This document shows, one piece after another, positions 9,575-25,949 of a stretch of 64,000 bases of DNA (within the stretch, counting starts at the first letter, position 1; every line of letters begins with the position of its first letter). Under the pieces are notes generated by a model, which saw only the letters and a program-made list of their open reading frames with translations, made no database searches and was not told the DNA's origin. Origin of the DNA: Duganella sp. BuS-21. GTDB taxonomy: Bacteria; Pseudomonadota; Gammaproteobacteria; Burkholderiales; Burkholderiaceae_D. The position numbers and the translations under genes are program-made. Location of the stretch: contig CP097466.1 of the NCBI GenBank assembly GCA_041874725.1, positions 6,425,672 to 6,489,671 of the forward strand. The letters run 5' to 3'.

Positions 9575-11787
9575 AAGCGATAACGCAGTCCGGCCGCCAC
9601 TGTGCGTGGTGCGCCGGGTGCGACAAAGCGCGCCTGTTCCGCTTCCGCGCCCTGCTGCTGCAATGCGCCGTTCGGGAACATATCGACTCCGACCGCACCG
9701 AAGCTTTCGTAACGGCGATTCGCCAGGTTGGTCACGCGCGCATACCATTCCCACTTCGGCGCCGGCTGATAGCTGGCATGCAGGCCAAGCAACGCATGGC
9801 CGCGTATGCGCCAGTCGCTGCCTGCCGGTGCGGCCTGGCCGTCTTCATTGCCCTGCGTGGTCATGTCCGACAACGCCACCACATCGACACCGACGGTCAA
9901 CGCCGCTGTGGCGCTCCAATCCAATCCCAGCTTGAGCGTATTGCGCGGCAGCCCCGCCAGGCGCGTGCCGGGAACCACATGCACATTGCGCACGCCGGTG
10001 AACAAATCGCCTTCGGTGTCGTAAGTCGCCGCCAGATAGCTGTAGCTCAGGCGCGCCGACCAGGCGCCGATACGGCGGCTGGCACTCAGGTCCACGCCTT
10101 GATGGCGTGTGCGGTCGAAGTTGGCGAAGTAGCCCTGCTGCGCCAGTGCAGCGCTGCGGAACAGGATGTCGTCACGGTTGATGGCGCGGTAGACCGACAC
10201 CGCCACCGTATCGCCACGCCCTCCCTGCCAACGCGCGCCGGCTTCGACGGTGCGTGATACAACCTGCTTCAGGTAGGGATCCGACTGCAGCCCCACCGGC
10301 AAACGGCAAGGCTGTTCCGGATCGGCGCAACCGAGTTCAATCACGGTCGGCACGCGGTTGCTCTGCGATAGATAGGCAAACACGCTCCAGCCATTGCCGA
10401 TGCCGCGCGCGATGCCGATGGCGGGATTGAGCTTGCGGTAGTTGAAGGTCTCGCGCGCTTGCGCTTCGTCGTCGCGGCGCAGCTGGTTACTGACGCGCGC
10501 ATGGTTGTAGCGTGCCGATACGGTGAGCCATGTCTCCGGCGCCACGGTCCAGGTGTCGGCGATATAGATGCCACCTGCGCGCGAGCTGCCATCGACCGAC
10601 GATCCGGCCTCGCGCTCTTCGTCTTCATCCATGACGACCGAGCGGTCGGGGGCGAAGCCTGCCTCCTGTTCGAACTGTGCGAAGCTCACGCTACTGCGGT
10701 CAAAGGTCACCCCGGCCGCCAGTTGGTGCGCGTCGGCGTTGCGGCTGAAGTGCGCGCTGAAGCCCTGGCTGTTCTGCCGCGTTTCGGTGGTGTTGTAAGA
10801 GGCTGGATGCGAACTTTCACCTTCAATGTAGTCGTCGTTGATGTCGCCGTTGACGCTACTGCGCTTGCTGTTGCGCGCATACAGTGCGGCAGTCAATTCG
10901 GTGTGCTCGTCAAAGTGATGCACGAGGCTGAATACGATCTGGCGCAGGCGATTGCGCGTCTCGTCGGGAGAAGTATAGGCGGCACGGCGGTCCTCTTCAT
11001 ACAAGCCGTCCGGCAGAAGGCCGTTGCCGATCAGGCGGCTGCGCGCCGCCAGCAGCGCCACGCTCCATTCGTTGTCGCCGGCACTGCCGGCCAGTTTTGC
11101 GTAAAGGTTGCCGAGGTGGCCGTTGGACTGATCGCGCCAGCCCTTATCGTTAAAGGCGGTTCCGGCGATGAAGGCGTGCCAGTGTTCGCCGCTGTCATAG
11201 CCGTATGCCAGGTCGGCGCGGCGTTGGCCGTTGCCGGTGGCAGATACGTTGGCATCCAGGCCGGGATGGCTCTTGCCGGATTTGCTGGTCAACACCAGGG
11301 CGCCGCCCAATGTATTCAAGCCGTACAAGGGATTCGATCCCGGCGCCAGCATCACGCTGTTGATCGCCGCTTCCGGCAGCATGTCCCAATTCACCACGTC
11401 GCCAAACGGCTCGTTGACGCGCACGCCGTCCAGATACACCGAGAGGCCCTGCGAAGAGCCGAGCACCGGCGAGGCACGGAAGCCGCGATAGCTGATGTCG
11501 TTCTGAAACGGGCTACCTGAAATCTCGTTGATGTTCACACCGGTGAGTTGGCGTGACATGAACTCGCCGAGACTCTGGCCTGCGGAGGCATCCATCAGGC
11601 GCGCACCGGCCGTCTGCACTTGGTAAGGCAGCTGGTTGCGGTCGACACCCAGTCCCGGCAAAGGTGCAACGCCGATGATCTCCACCGACAGCATGGTGGT
11701 GGCCGGATAAATCAGCGGCGCCTCTTCAGCCAGGGCCGCGCCGGCCCACGCCAGCAGCACGCCGGCGGCGATCGCGCGGTGCTTCAT
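9571..11787 (-). CDS. TonB-dependent receptor, second in PQQ cluster
   Basis: A 738-residue receptor: signal peptide (AAGVLLAWAGAALA), N-terminal plug with YRGFRASPVLG and LDGVRVNEPFGD, then a barrel ending RYRF. The substrate cannot be read from sequence. It is the third gene of a pedF / binding-protein / receptor operon: its ATG overlaps the stop of the binding-protein gene (11784-11787). In lanthanide-dependent methylotrophs a TonB receptor importing a metal chelate is tied to the same pathway, so a metal-chelate or cofactor ligand is the leading hypothesis. It is clearly different from the PqqU-like receptor next door. Confidence 0.85.
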   Translation of the reverse strand: MKHRAIAAGVLLAWAGAALAEEAPLIYPATTMLSVEIIGVAPLPGLGVDRNQLPYQVQTAGARLMDASAGQSLGEFMSRQLTGVNINEISGSPFQNDISYRGFRASPVLGSSQGLSVYLDGVRVNEPFGDVVNWDMLPEAAINSVMLAPGSNPLYGLNTLGGALVLTSKSGKSHPGLDANVSATGNGQRRADLAYGYDSGEHWHAFIAGTAFNDKGWRDQSNGHLGNLYAKLAGSAGDNEWSVALLAARSRLIGNGLLPDGLYEEDRRAAYTSPDETRNRLRQIVFSLVHHFDEHTELTAALYARNSKRSSVNGDINDDYIEGESSHPASYNTTETRQNSQGFSAHFSRNADAHQLAAGVTFDRSSVSFAQFEQEAGFAPDRSVVMDEDEEREAGSSVDGSSRAGGIYIADTWTVAPETWLTVSARYNHARVSNQLRRDDEAQARETFNYRKLNPAIGIARGIGNGWSVFAYLSQSNRVPTVIELGCADPEQPCRLPVGLQSDPYLKQVVSRTVEAGARWQGGRGDTVAVSVYRAINRDDILFRSAALAQQGYFANFDRTRHQGVDLSASRRIGAWSARLSYSYLAATYDTEGDLFTGVRNVHVVPGTRLAGLPRNTLKLGLDWSATAALTVGVDVVALSDMTTQGNEDGQAAPAGSDWRIRGHALLGLHASYQPAPKWEWYARVTNLANRRYESFGAVGVDMFPNGALQQQGAEAEQARFVAPGAPRTVAAGLRYRF

Positions 11788-12614
11788 GGCGTTTGCTCAT
11801 GCACGCCGTACTTGGCGAAGATGTTTTTCAGCTCACCGCTGGCTTTCATTTCATTGACGGCGGCCTGCAGCAGCTTCGCCATGTCCTGGTCATCCTTGCG
11901 CACCGCCATGCCTACCGCCCATCCCGCACGCGGCAGGCGCTGGAACGCCACTTCGTTCAAGGGAAAAGCGGGATCGTCGCGAAACACGGCGTCGATCTCG
12001 GAACGGTTGGCCAGCACCGCATCGAGCTGGCCGGCCTTCAGTTGTTCGAGTGCTTCCGCAGCGGTGTCGAAAATGCGCACCTTGTCGCGGAAGCGGCCAT
12101 TGCCTTCGCCCAGCATCACCATGGCGGCGATCGAGACTTTTTCGACGCCGATGGTTTTGCCGGCAAGCGCATCGACGCCATCAAACACCGGCATGCTGCT
12201 TGCGCTGCGGACCAGCCGCACCGTCTCGACGTGGTAGGGCGCGAAGATGGTGACCTTGCCGTTCTCGTTCATCAACTGCGGCTCAACCGGCACGTGCAGC
12301 ATCACATCGGCCGGCCCGTAGCCGAGATAGTGCCCTTTCCACACCATGTTGCGCAGATCGTCGCTGAGGTTTTCGCCGGCGGGGAAAGGCAGCAGGCTGA
12401 GTTTCAATCCCAGCTTGGCCGCCAGCGCCTGCGCGAGCTCCACATCGATGCCGGCGCCGCGATCGGAGAACGGCGCGAACTGATCGTACACGGCCACCTT
12501 GAGTGAACCGGATTGCCGGATTTTGTCCCAGTCCGCATGGGCGGGAACGGCGGCGCCCAGCAAAGCCAGGGCGAACGGGAACAGCGCGGCGGCGCGCAAG
12601 CGAGCACTCGACAT
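11784..12614 (-). CDS. MxaJ/XoxJ-like periplasmic binding protein
   Basis: A 276-residue secreted protein (signal peptide ending AVPAHA) with the type-2 periplasmic binding fold: GSLKVAVYDQFAPFSD, GIDVELAQALAAKLG, GKTIGVEKVS and a C-terminal KNIFAKYGV. It belongs to the group of solute-binding-like proteins linked to quinoprotein dehydrogenases (MxaJ, XoxJ and relatives). These lack a partner ABC transporter and are thought to help activate the dehydrogenase; none is encoded here either. It lies 12 nt after pedF and overlaps the receptor start by 4 nt. Confidence 0.85.
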   Translation of the reverse strand: MSSARLRAAALFPFALALLGAAVPAHADWDKIRQSGSLKVAVYDQFAPFSDRGAGIDVELAQALAAKLGLKLSLLPFPAGENLSDDLRNMVWKGHYLGYGPADVMLHVPVEPQLMNENGKVTIFAPYHVETVRLVRSASSMPVFDGVDALAGKTIGVEKVSIAAMVMLGEGNGRFRDKVRIFDTAAEALEQLKAGQLDAVLANRSEIDAVFRDDPAFPLNEVAFQRLPRAGWAVGMAVRKDDQDMAKLLQAAVNEMKASGELKNIFAKYGVHEQTP

Positions 12615-12626
12615 GGCGGCTCCCGA

Positions 12627-13103
12627 TTATTTAACGTCGTCGCGGCGGACATCCAGGTAGGTCTTGATGGCCCACATGGCTTCCTGATTGAATACGCCCT
12701 CGAACGGCGGCATGTACACCGCGCCGTTGCGTACTTTGCCGTGACGGACAGAGGCGAGGTAGTAGTTGTCGGTCTCCTTGTAGCAGGCCTTCTTCTTGGT
12801 CTCGTTCTTGACGCTGGCGCAGTCGCGATCGAGCTGACGCAGGTCCGGCGCGATGCCGCCGGTGACGGCTTCCAGGCCATGGCAGCGTGCGCAGTTCTGG
12901 TTATAGGCCGAGGAACCGATCTTCAGCGCGAGCTTGTTGCCGCGATAGGGATTCTGGTCCAGCCATTTTTCGCCGAGCGGGGTCAGGCCGGTGGTGTCCA
13001 CGCCTTGCGGCACCACATTGCCGTGGGCGTAGGCGTAGAGAGAGGTGGTGGCCGCGGCGGCGAGGACGGTAGCGACGGCGAGAATGCGGAATGGATGATG
13101 CAT
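12627..13103 (-). CDS. pedF: cytochrome c-550, PedF type
   Basis: A 158-residue periplasmic c-type cytochrome with signal segment (1-26), one haem site C71-A-R-C-H75 and the likely axial Met131 in YMPPFEG. Two extra cysteines (95 and 107) surround a charged insert. Family resemblance is to PedF, the electron acceptor of PQQ alcohol dehydrogenases in Pseudomonas. First gene of an operon with the XoxJ-like protein and a TonB receptor. SD CAGGAGACATCC precedes the ATG. The upstream region carries a sigma-54-like element (13143-13158) and a dyad shared with the ALDH promoter. It links the dehydrogenase at 2547-4286 to the respiratory chain. Confidence 0.88.
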   Translation of the reverse strand: MHHPFRILAVATVLAAAATTSLYAYAHGNVVPQGVDTTGLTPLGEKWLDQNPYRGNKLALKIGSSAYNQNCARCHGLEAVTGGIAPDLRQLDRDCASVKNETKKKACYKETDNYYLASVRHGKVRNGAVYMPPFEGVFNQEAMWAIKTYLDVRRDDVK

Positions 13104-13142
13104 GGATGTCTCCTGGCTGTTTTAAAAGATATACAGCCATTC

Positions 13143-13158
13143 AGCAAATGCCATGCCA
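13143..13158 (-). promoter_or_regulatory. sigma-54-like promoter of the pedF operon
   Basis: Minus strand TGGCAT-GGCAT-TTGC-T, one mismatch in the -24 hexamer, exact spacing, invariant GG and GC present. Predicted start near 13132, about 29 nt before the pedF ATG. Confidence 0.65.
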
Positions 13159-13188
13159 TGGGTTTTCCGCCTGAAACAGTATTCCTGC

Positions 13189-13205
13189 TGTTCAAATATG
13201 GTACA
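13189..13205 (-). promoter_or_regulatory. enhancer-like site upstream of pedF
   Basis: Minus strand TGTACCATATTTGAACA, identical at 13 of 17 positions to TGTTCCAAAGCTGAACA upstream of the ALDH promoter. It is centred about 65 bp before the predicted start. An overlapping dyad GAACAG...CTGTTTC extends to 13175. Confidence 0.5.
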
Positions 13206-13242
13206 GCTGTTACAGCGCATTGATCAACGGGGACGTAAACGC

Positions 13243-13268
13243 AAAAAGGCCCGGTCTTAGACCGGGCC
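13243..13268 (-). terminator. terminator of rRNA operon A
   Basis: Minus strand: GC-rich stem GGCCCGGT/ACCGGGCC with a 5-nt loop, then five T, 17 bp after the 5S gene. Confidence 0.85.
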
Positions 13269-13285
13269 CCCTCACTTAATAACTA

Positions 13286-13400
13286 GCTTGACGATAACCT
13301 ACTTTCACACTGGTTGCAGCACTATCATCGGCGTAGAGTCGTTTCACGGTCCTGTTCGGGATGGGAAGGGGTGGGACCGACTTACTATGGTCATCAAGCT
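13286..13400 (-). rRNA. rrf: 5S rRNA, operon A
   Basis: About 115 nt with complementary ends (GCTTGATGACCAT... / ...TCGTCAAGC) and the conserved CCCATCCCGAACAGG core; identical to the copy at 22796-22910. Ends are set by the terminal stem and may be off by a few bases. Confidence 0.93.
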
Positions 13401-13557
13401 TTGACTTGTATGCTCTGGCGCCACCGATTGGGCGCCACAGCGAATCTGGGAGAAGTAAAGCGACGCGTCAGCGTCGTCCCCGCGAACGCGGGGATCTCAT
13501 TTAGTTTATTGGGTAGCACACTCATCATCAGAGTAAATGCGTATAACCGTCAAGGTT

Positions 13558-16435
<2,878 letters not shown>

Positions 16436-16610
16436 AACCTTGACGGCTATAAGTCTAAGCATTTACTACTTTGTGATGATGAGTTTTACTACCCAAGCAT
16501 GTATCTGTCGATACACACTTAATAAAACTTTACTTCTTCCAGATTGTTAAAGAACGATACTACTTTTACCTAAACCCGAGCGCTTGGCTGGCTTACGTAA
16601 AAGCAGGTAT

Positions 16611-16686
16611 TGGTGGAGGATGACGGGATCGAACCGACGACCCCCTGCTTGCAAAGCAGGTGCTCTCCCAGCTGAGCTAATCCCCC
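16611..16686 (-). tRNA. tRNA-Ala(TGC)
   Basis: A 76-nt cloverleaf on the minus strand starting GGGGGATTAGCTCAGCTGGG, with anticodon loop CTTTGCAAG (TGC) and an encoded CCA end. It is in the 16S-23S spacer. Confidence 0.97.
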
Positions 16687-16699
16687 AATATGGTGCAAC

Positions 16700-16776
16700 T
16701 GGTAGGGCTGGTTGGACTCGAACCAACGACCCCCGCGTTATCAACACGGTGCTCTAACCAGCTGAGCTACAGCCCC
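16700..16776 (-). tRNA. tRNA-Ile(GAT)
   Basis: A 77-nt cloverleaf starting GGGGCTGTAGCTCAGCTGG, anticodon GAT in GTTGATAAC, T-arm GGTTCGAGTCC, encoded CCA. First tRNA after 16S in operon A. Confidence 0.97.
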
Positions 16777-16851
16777 AATATTTGCTGTTCTTTTATGGTC
16801 TACAGTCGATAAGTGTGAGCGCTTGAAATGTTCCGAAGAACCTGCAAACTC

Positions 16852-18386
<1,535 letters not shown>

Positions 18387-18580
18387 TCTCTGTTTAGTGA
18401 CCACTGCTGATCACTGGTTCGCTCTTACTCAAAATACTGACAGTATTTCTACTGAATATTTATTGCTTGAGCATTTAATGCTTTTTGTTGCAGCATCAAA
18501 CGCCCACATTTATCGACTGTAAATTTTTAAAGATCTTCTTCGTAGCTGCGAATCGTTGTGTCCTGCAGCGAAGAGATGAG

Positions 18581-18609
18581 ATTATGCTGTACGGCATTGA
18601 TTCCGTCAA
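18581..18609 (-). promoter_or_regulatory. rRNA operon A promoter
   Basis: Minus strand TTGACG-N17-CATAAT (-35 at 18609-18604, -10 at 18586-18581). The leader to 16S contains an AGATCTTTAAAAATTTAC box resembling an antitermination boxA region, conserved in operon B. The NSS transporter gene begins only 55 bp upstream in the opposite direction. Confidence 0.75.
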
Positions 18610-18663
18610 CCCTCTTTTTTCAACTGCTACAATCGCTATCTCAAAAAACCACGGCAAAATGCT

Positions 18664-20028
18664 ATGACTAATAAGACAATCGGCCGCAGCGGCTTCAGTT
18701 CCAGCTTCGGCGTATTGGCCGCAACACTAGGCTCCGCCGTGGGTCTGGGTAATATCTGGAAGTTCCCTTCGCTTACCGGCGCCAATGGCGGCGCCGGCTT
18801 TTTGCTGATTTATCTGCTGGCCACTTTATTGATCGGCCTGCCAGTAATGATCGCCGAGATCACCATGGGGCGCGCAGCCAAGGCCAACCCCATCACTACG
18901 CTGCAAACTCTGGCGCCGAAAAAGAGCCTGCCGTGGTGGCTGGTTGGTGCGGCAGGCATGCTGGCCGCCTTCCTGATCCTGTCCTTTTATTCGGAAGTGG
19001 TGGCTTGGGTGTTCGCCTATGTGTTCAAAGCCATCGACGGCAGCATCCTCAGCAGCGACCGCCATGTGACCGAAAGCGCTTTCGGCGCGCTGATCGCCGA
19101 TCCGCTGCAATCGCTGCTGTGGCAGTGGGGCGTGCTGGTCTTCATCGGCGGCATCTTGCTGATGGGTGTGACCAAGGGCATTGAAGGCATCACCAAGAAG
19201 TTGATGCCGGTATTGTTTCTGCTGTTGCTGCTGCTGTGCGCGGTCAGCCTGACTTTGCCCAAGGTGGCGGAAGGGCTGGCCTTCCTGTTCCAGCCGGACT
19301 TCAGCAAGATTACTGCGGGCGTGATCCTGACCGCCATGGGCCTGGCCTTCTTCAAGCTCTCGCTGGGCATGGGCACCATGATGACTTACGGCTCCTACTT
19401 CCGCGACGACCAGAATATCCCCGCCACCACCATGCGCGTGATGCTGGCGGATCTGTTTGTCTCCATGTTGGCCGGCATCGCCATCTTCCCGGCGGTGTTC
19501 ACTTTCGGCTTTGAGCCGTCGGCCGGCCCCTCGCTGGTGTTCATCACCATTCCGGCCGTGTTCTCGCAAATCCCAGGCGGCCATCTGCTGATGATCGCGT
19601 TCTTCGTGCTCGCTTCCGTCGCCGCCACCGGCGCCATGCTGTCGATGATGGAAGTGCCGGTGGTGATCCTGCATGAGCGCATGGGCATGAGCCGCGCCAA
19701 GGCGACGCTGCTCACCATCGCGCTGTTGATGGTGCTTGGCTCGACCTGTGCGCTGACCAACAGCACGCTGGCCGGCTTCAAGCTGTTCGGCATGAATATG
19801 TTCGACCTGTTCGACTTCGCCTCCTCCAATGTGCTGTTGCCCTTGGGTGGCATTCTGCTAGCGTTGTTTGTGGGCTGGGTGTGGGGGCGTGACAACTTCC
19901 AGCGCGCGCTGTCCAACCAGGGGACGCTGGCCAACGCCACAGTGACGGGCGCGGTGTTTTTCCTGCTGCGCTATGTGTCGCCGTTGCTGATCCTGGTGGT
20001 GATGTTGAAAGGCCTCGGCTTGTTCTGA
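18664..20028 (+). CDS. sodium-dependent NSS-family transporter
   Basis: A 454-residue inner membrane protein with about 11-12 hydrophobic segments. The first contains the NSS/LeuT signature GSAVGLGNIWKFP, which forms the substrate and sodium sites; GGAGFLLIY follows. The length fits bacterial neurotransmitter:sodium symporter homologues that import amino acids or tryptophan-like substrates with Na+. No specificity can be assigned. It lies divergent to rRNA operon A, with 77 bp between its start and the -10 hexamer. No clear operon partner; the next gene starts 46 bp later. Confidence 0.9.
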   Translation: MTNKTIGRSGFSSSFGVLAATLGSAVGLGNIWKFPSLTGANGGAGFLLIYLLATLLIGLPVMIAEITMGRAAKANPITTLQTLAPKKSLPWWLVGAAGMLAAFLILSFYSEVVAWVFAYVFKAIDGSILSSDRHVTESAFGALIADPLQSLLWQWGVLVFIGGILLMGVTKGIEGITKKLMPVLFLLLLLLCAVSLTLPKVAEGLAFLFQPDFSKITAGVILTAMGLAFFKLSLGMGTMMTYGSYFRDDQNIPATTMRVMLADLFVSMLAGIAIFPAVFTFGFEPSAGPSLVFITIPAVFSQIPGGHLLMIAFFVLASVAATGAMLSMMEVPVVILHERMGMSRAKATLLTIALLMVLGSTCALTNSTLAGFKLFGMNMFDLFDFASSNVLLPLGGILLALFVGWVWGRDNFQRALSNQGTLANATVTGAVFFLLRYVSPLLILVVMLKGLGLF

Positions 20029-20074
20029 CCCCTGTTATATACTGCCCTGATAACAAAAAATCTCAGGGTGGGAG

Positions 20075-21286
20075 ATGAACCAGAGCGAGATGCCAGTCAT
20101 TCCGATGCCGACGATCCTGATCGTCGACGATTCGCCGTCCTATCTGTCCGCGCTGCTGGATCGGCTGGAGCGGCACGGTTTTCTGATCGTGCTGGCGCAA
20201 ACCGCCGCCGAGGGCCTGATGCGCGCGGCCTTCGCCGAGCCAGACCTGATCCTGCTCGATGTTGTGATGCCCGACATCGACGGCTTCGAAGCTTGCCGCC
20301 GCCTCAAGGCCGGCAAGAACACCAAGGATATTCCGGTCATCTTCATGACCGGCCTGACCGATCCCAAGCAGAAAGTCACCGGCTTCGACGCCGGCGGCGT
20401 CGACTACATCACCAAGCCGTTCCAGATCGAGGAAGTGCTGGCCCGTATCAACACCCACCTGTCGCTACGCCGCGCCCACCGTGAACTACAGGACGTGATC
20501 GCCACGCTGGCCAAGGCGCGCGAAGAGCTGGTGCGCAATGAAAAGCTGGCTGGACTGGGCGCGCTGGTGGCCGGCATCGCGCATGAACTGAATACGCCGA
20601 TCGGCAATAGCCTGATGGCGGCCACCACCTTCGAGATGCAGACCGACGATATCGGCGCCCACATGGCCAGCGATGGCGGCGTCACGCGCAAGGAGTTCGA
20701 ACACTACATCGAGAACGCGCGGCTGTCGGTGGATATCCTCAGCCGCAACCTGCACCGCGCGGCCGACATCGTCACCAACTTTAAGCAAGTGGCAGTGGAC
20801 CAGACCAGCTCGCAGCGGCGCAGCTTCCTGCTGGCGGAGGTCATCGCCGGCAACCTGCTGACGCTGCAGCCGACCATCAAGCGCACGCCTTTCGTCATCA
20901 CCCAGCAGGTGCCGCCGGACTTGATGATGGAAAGCTACCCCGGCCCGCTGGGCCAGGTGGTGACCAACCTGATCAACAACGCCATCCTGCACGGCTACGA
21001 GGGCCGCAACGAAGGCCTGATCGCGGTGAGCGCGCAGCTATCGGCGCAAGGCTGGGTGACGCTGAGCGTGGAAGACCACGGCGCCGGCATCGCGGGCGCG
21101 GACTTGCCGCGCATCTTCGATCCTTTCTTCACCACCAAGATGGGGGTGGGCGGTTCCGGCCTCGGCCTGAACATCGTGCACAACATCGTCACTGAAATTC
21201 TCGGCGGCCGCATCGACGTCCGCAGCGAAGTGGGCGGCGGCACCCGCTTCACGCTGACCGTGCCGATGTCGGCGCCGCTTAGATAA
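20075..21286 (+). CDS. response-regulator receiver fused to histidine kinase
   Basis: A 403-residue cytoplasmic signalling protein. The receiver domain (about 12-130) has acidic pair VDDS, phospho-acceptor Asp in LLDVVMPD and Lys in ITKPF. A coiled linker follows, then a HisKA-type segment with phospho-acceptor His in GIAHELNTPIGN and an HATPase domain with LINNAILHGYEG (N box), DHGAGI (G1) and GSGLGLNIVHNI (G2). No membrane segment, so it probably takes input from another kinase or a binding partner. The start follows GGGTGGGAG. A CCCTGA/TCAGGG repeat (20045-20067) overlaps the leader. Confidence 0.9.
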   Translation: MNQSEMPVIPMPTILIVDDSPSYLSALLDRLERHGFLIVLAQTAAEGLMRAAFAEPDLILLDVVMPDIDGFEACRRLKAGKNTKDIPVIFMTGLTDPKQKVTGFDAGGVDYITKPFQIEEVLARINTHLSLRRAHRELQDVIATLAKAREELVRNEKLAGLGALVAGIAHELNTPIGNSLMAATTFEMQTDDIGAHMASDGGVTRKEFEHYIENARLSVDILSRNLHRAADIVTNFKQVAVDQTSSQRRSFLLAEVIAGNLLTLQPTIKRTPFVITQQVPPDLMMESYPGPLGQVVTNLINNAILHGYEGRNEGLIAVSAQLSAQGWVTLSVEDHGAGIAGADLPRIFDPFFTTKMGVGGSGLGLNIVHNIVTEILGGRIDVRSEVGGGTRFTLTVPMSAPLR

Positions 21287-21302
21287 ACCGCTCAGCCTAG
21301 CC

Positions 21303-22694
21303 CTATTCCTGGCCCCACACCGCCACCACGCCCTCGCTCACGCCGGTCCGGCGGTTGCCCAGATGCTGAACGATGAAGTAAGCCAGGCTGCCGTCCTTGC
21401 GCTTGTAGTGGTAAGCGGCAAACGTCAGGACTTTGCCGGTGCTCAGGTCGGGCAGCACCTGGCCGTTGAGCACGCTGGTCACGGCGGCGGCGTTAAACGT
21501 CATCACGCCCGCGCCCACCGGGAACACACCGCTGCCGTCGGCCTCGAATTTGAACGACGCCAGGTGGCTGCCGCCGACCTCGCAATTCTCGCGGTACACC
21601 GTGAACGTCTGGCCAGCCAGCTCTTCCGCGCTGGTCAGACGCCAGGCGTTGCGCGCGACCAGCACATCGGTCGACTTGGTCACGGTGCCGGCGGCCGTTT
21701 GCACCGGCTGGCACAACATGGTCATGGAAGGCAGGCCGTTGCCCGACACCAGATGCGCGCTGGCAGTCACCGGCGCGGCATAGGCATAGCCGGCCACATC
21801 GTCCCGCGTCCAGGCTATCGTCTGCGGCTCGGCGCCATACGTCAGGCTGCCGCTGGCGGACAGATAGGTAGGGAAGTCGCCCAGGCGGTAGCGGTAACCG
21901 GCCGCATACAGCGGCTCATTGTTCACGTCCTGCAGATAGTGATAGCCGACATAGCGCCGCACCACCAACTGGCCGCTACTGCTTTCCAGCGTGGAGATGA
22001 ACGCCACGATGTCAGCGCGGAAGGCGGCCAGGTCGGTGTTGGCATCGATGCGGCTGAACAGATCGCGGGCGCCGTCGTTGAAGCCGCCGGTGCCATAGGC
22101 CTGGGTTCTGATGTCGCTGTCGAGCAGCGAGGTGAACAGCACCGCCGCCTGCGCTTTCCTTGCCAGGATTTCGGTATCGCTGCCCTGCGCCGAACTCAGG
22201 ATGCTCAACACGGCCTGCGCGCGGGTGATCTGGCCGCGATCGATCAGGCCGGCCCAGTAATCGCGGCCGCCCTGTTCGGAATAACGGTTGAAGGCATTCT
22301 GATACACGGCATTGATGAAAGAAGCGTTGTTGCTGACGTAAAGATCCTGCGCTTCAACGCTGTTGACGTAGGTGTCGAGGATGGTCGTGACGTCGGGGTT
22401 GAAGCCGTAGCCGGCCACCCACTCGGGGAAGGTCAGCGGCAAATACTTTTCGCTGAAGATGGCGGTCCAATATGCCAGGCCGGCAGCATCGGCTGGCCGA
22501 CCGAAGAATCCCATGTAGAGATTTTGCGTCAACGCGATATAGTCGGCAGCCGGGCGCGGCGCCACCGGGACGGGATCGGCATTGCGCCCACCGAGTGGTT
22601 TGCGCGCTTCAGGTGCGGCGCCGGCGCCGGTATCGCTGCCGCCACAGGCGGCCAGCAATATGGCCAGGGATGCGATAGGAAGCCAGGTCTTCAT
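21303..22694 (-). CDS. lipoprotein with DUF4214 domain
   Basis: A 463-residue exported lipoprotein: signal peptide with lipobox LLAAC (Cys17), a low-complexity linker, then a DUF4214 region with the typical YMGFFGRPADAAGLAYW and a second NAFNRYSEQGGRDYW repeat. DUF4214 is found in S-layer and secreted surface proteins, often as an extracellular adhesion or anchoring module. The C-terminal third is a different, beta-rich domain with no recognised family. Monocistronic; flanked by the terminator of rRNA operon B upstream and the kinase gene convergently. Confidence 0.8.
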   Translation of the reverse strand: MKTWLPIASLAILLAACGGSDTGAGAAPEARKPLGGRNADPVPVAPRPAADYIALTQNLYMGFFGRPADAAGLAYWTAIFSEKYLPLTFPEWVAGYGFNPDVTTILDTYVNSVEAQDLYVSNNASFINAVYQNAFNRYSEQGGRDYWAGLIDRGQITRAQAVLSILSSAQGSDTEILARKAQAAVLFTSLLDSDIRTQAYGTGGFNDGARDLFSRIDANTDLAAFRADIVAFISTLESSSGQLVVRRYVGYHYLQDVNNEPLYAAGYRYRLGDFPTYLSASGSLTYGAEPQTIAWTRDDVAGYAYAAPVTASAHLVSGNGLPSMTMLCQPVQTAAGTVTKSTDVLVARNAWRLTSAEELAGQTFTVYRENCEVGGSHLASFKFEADGSGVFPVGAGVMTFNAAAVTSVLNGQVLPDLSTGKVLTFAAYHYKRKDGSLAYFIVQHLGNRRTGVSEGVVAVWGQE

Positions 22695-22750
22695 TGATGC
22701 CCTCCATTAAAAGGAAGCCAATGATACCTTTTTTACAACTATATGGGCGA

Positions 22751-22786
22751 AAAAAAACCCGCACAGAACGCTGAGCGGGTTTTTTA
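22751..22786 (-). terminator. terminator of rRNA operon B
   Basis: Minus strand AACCCGC...GCGGGTT stem with a 12-nt loop followed by a run of T; A-rich on the other side, so it may act in both directions. It lies 10 bp after 5S. Confidence 0.8.
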
Positions 22787-22795
22787 GTATAACTA

Positions 22796-22910
22796 GCTTG
22801 ACGATAACCTACTTTCACACTGGTTGCAGCACTATCATCGGCGTAGAGTCGTTTCACGGTCCTGTTCGGGATGGGAAGGGGTGGGACCGACTTACTATGG
22901 TCATCAAGCT
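22796..22910 (-). rRNA. rrf: 5S rRNA, operon B
   Basis: Identical to the operon A 5S over its full length; same terminal stem. Confidence 0.93.
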
Positions 22911-23070
22911 TTGACTTGTACAGGTGTCGCGTTTTTTTTCGCGCCACCAAGAATCTGGAAGAAAGTATTATAAACGATTTATATCGTTTATGCAGTAATT
23001 GTTTTTGGTAATGAAGATATTATCAACGAACGCCCAACGCACTTCTTATTCGATATAACCTGCTAAGGTT

Positions 23071-25949
<2,879 letters not shown>

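Noticed and set aside
20045..20067. CCCTGA/TCAGGG hairpin as a terminator for the NSS gene
   Set aside because: No T-tract after the stem and it overlaps the SD region of the next gene; more likely chance or a weak translational control.
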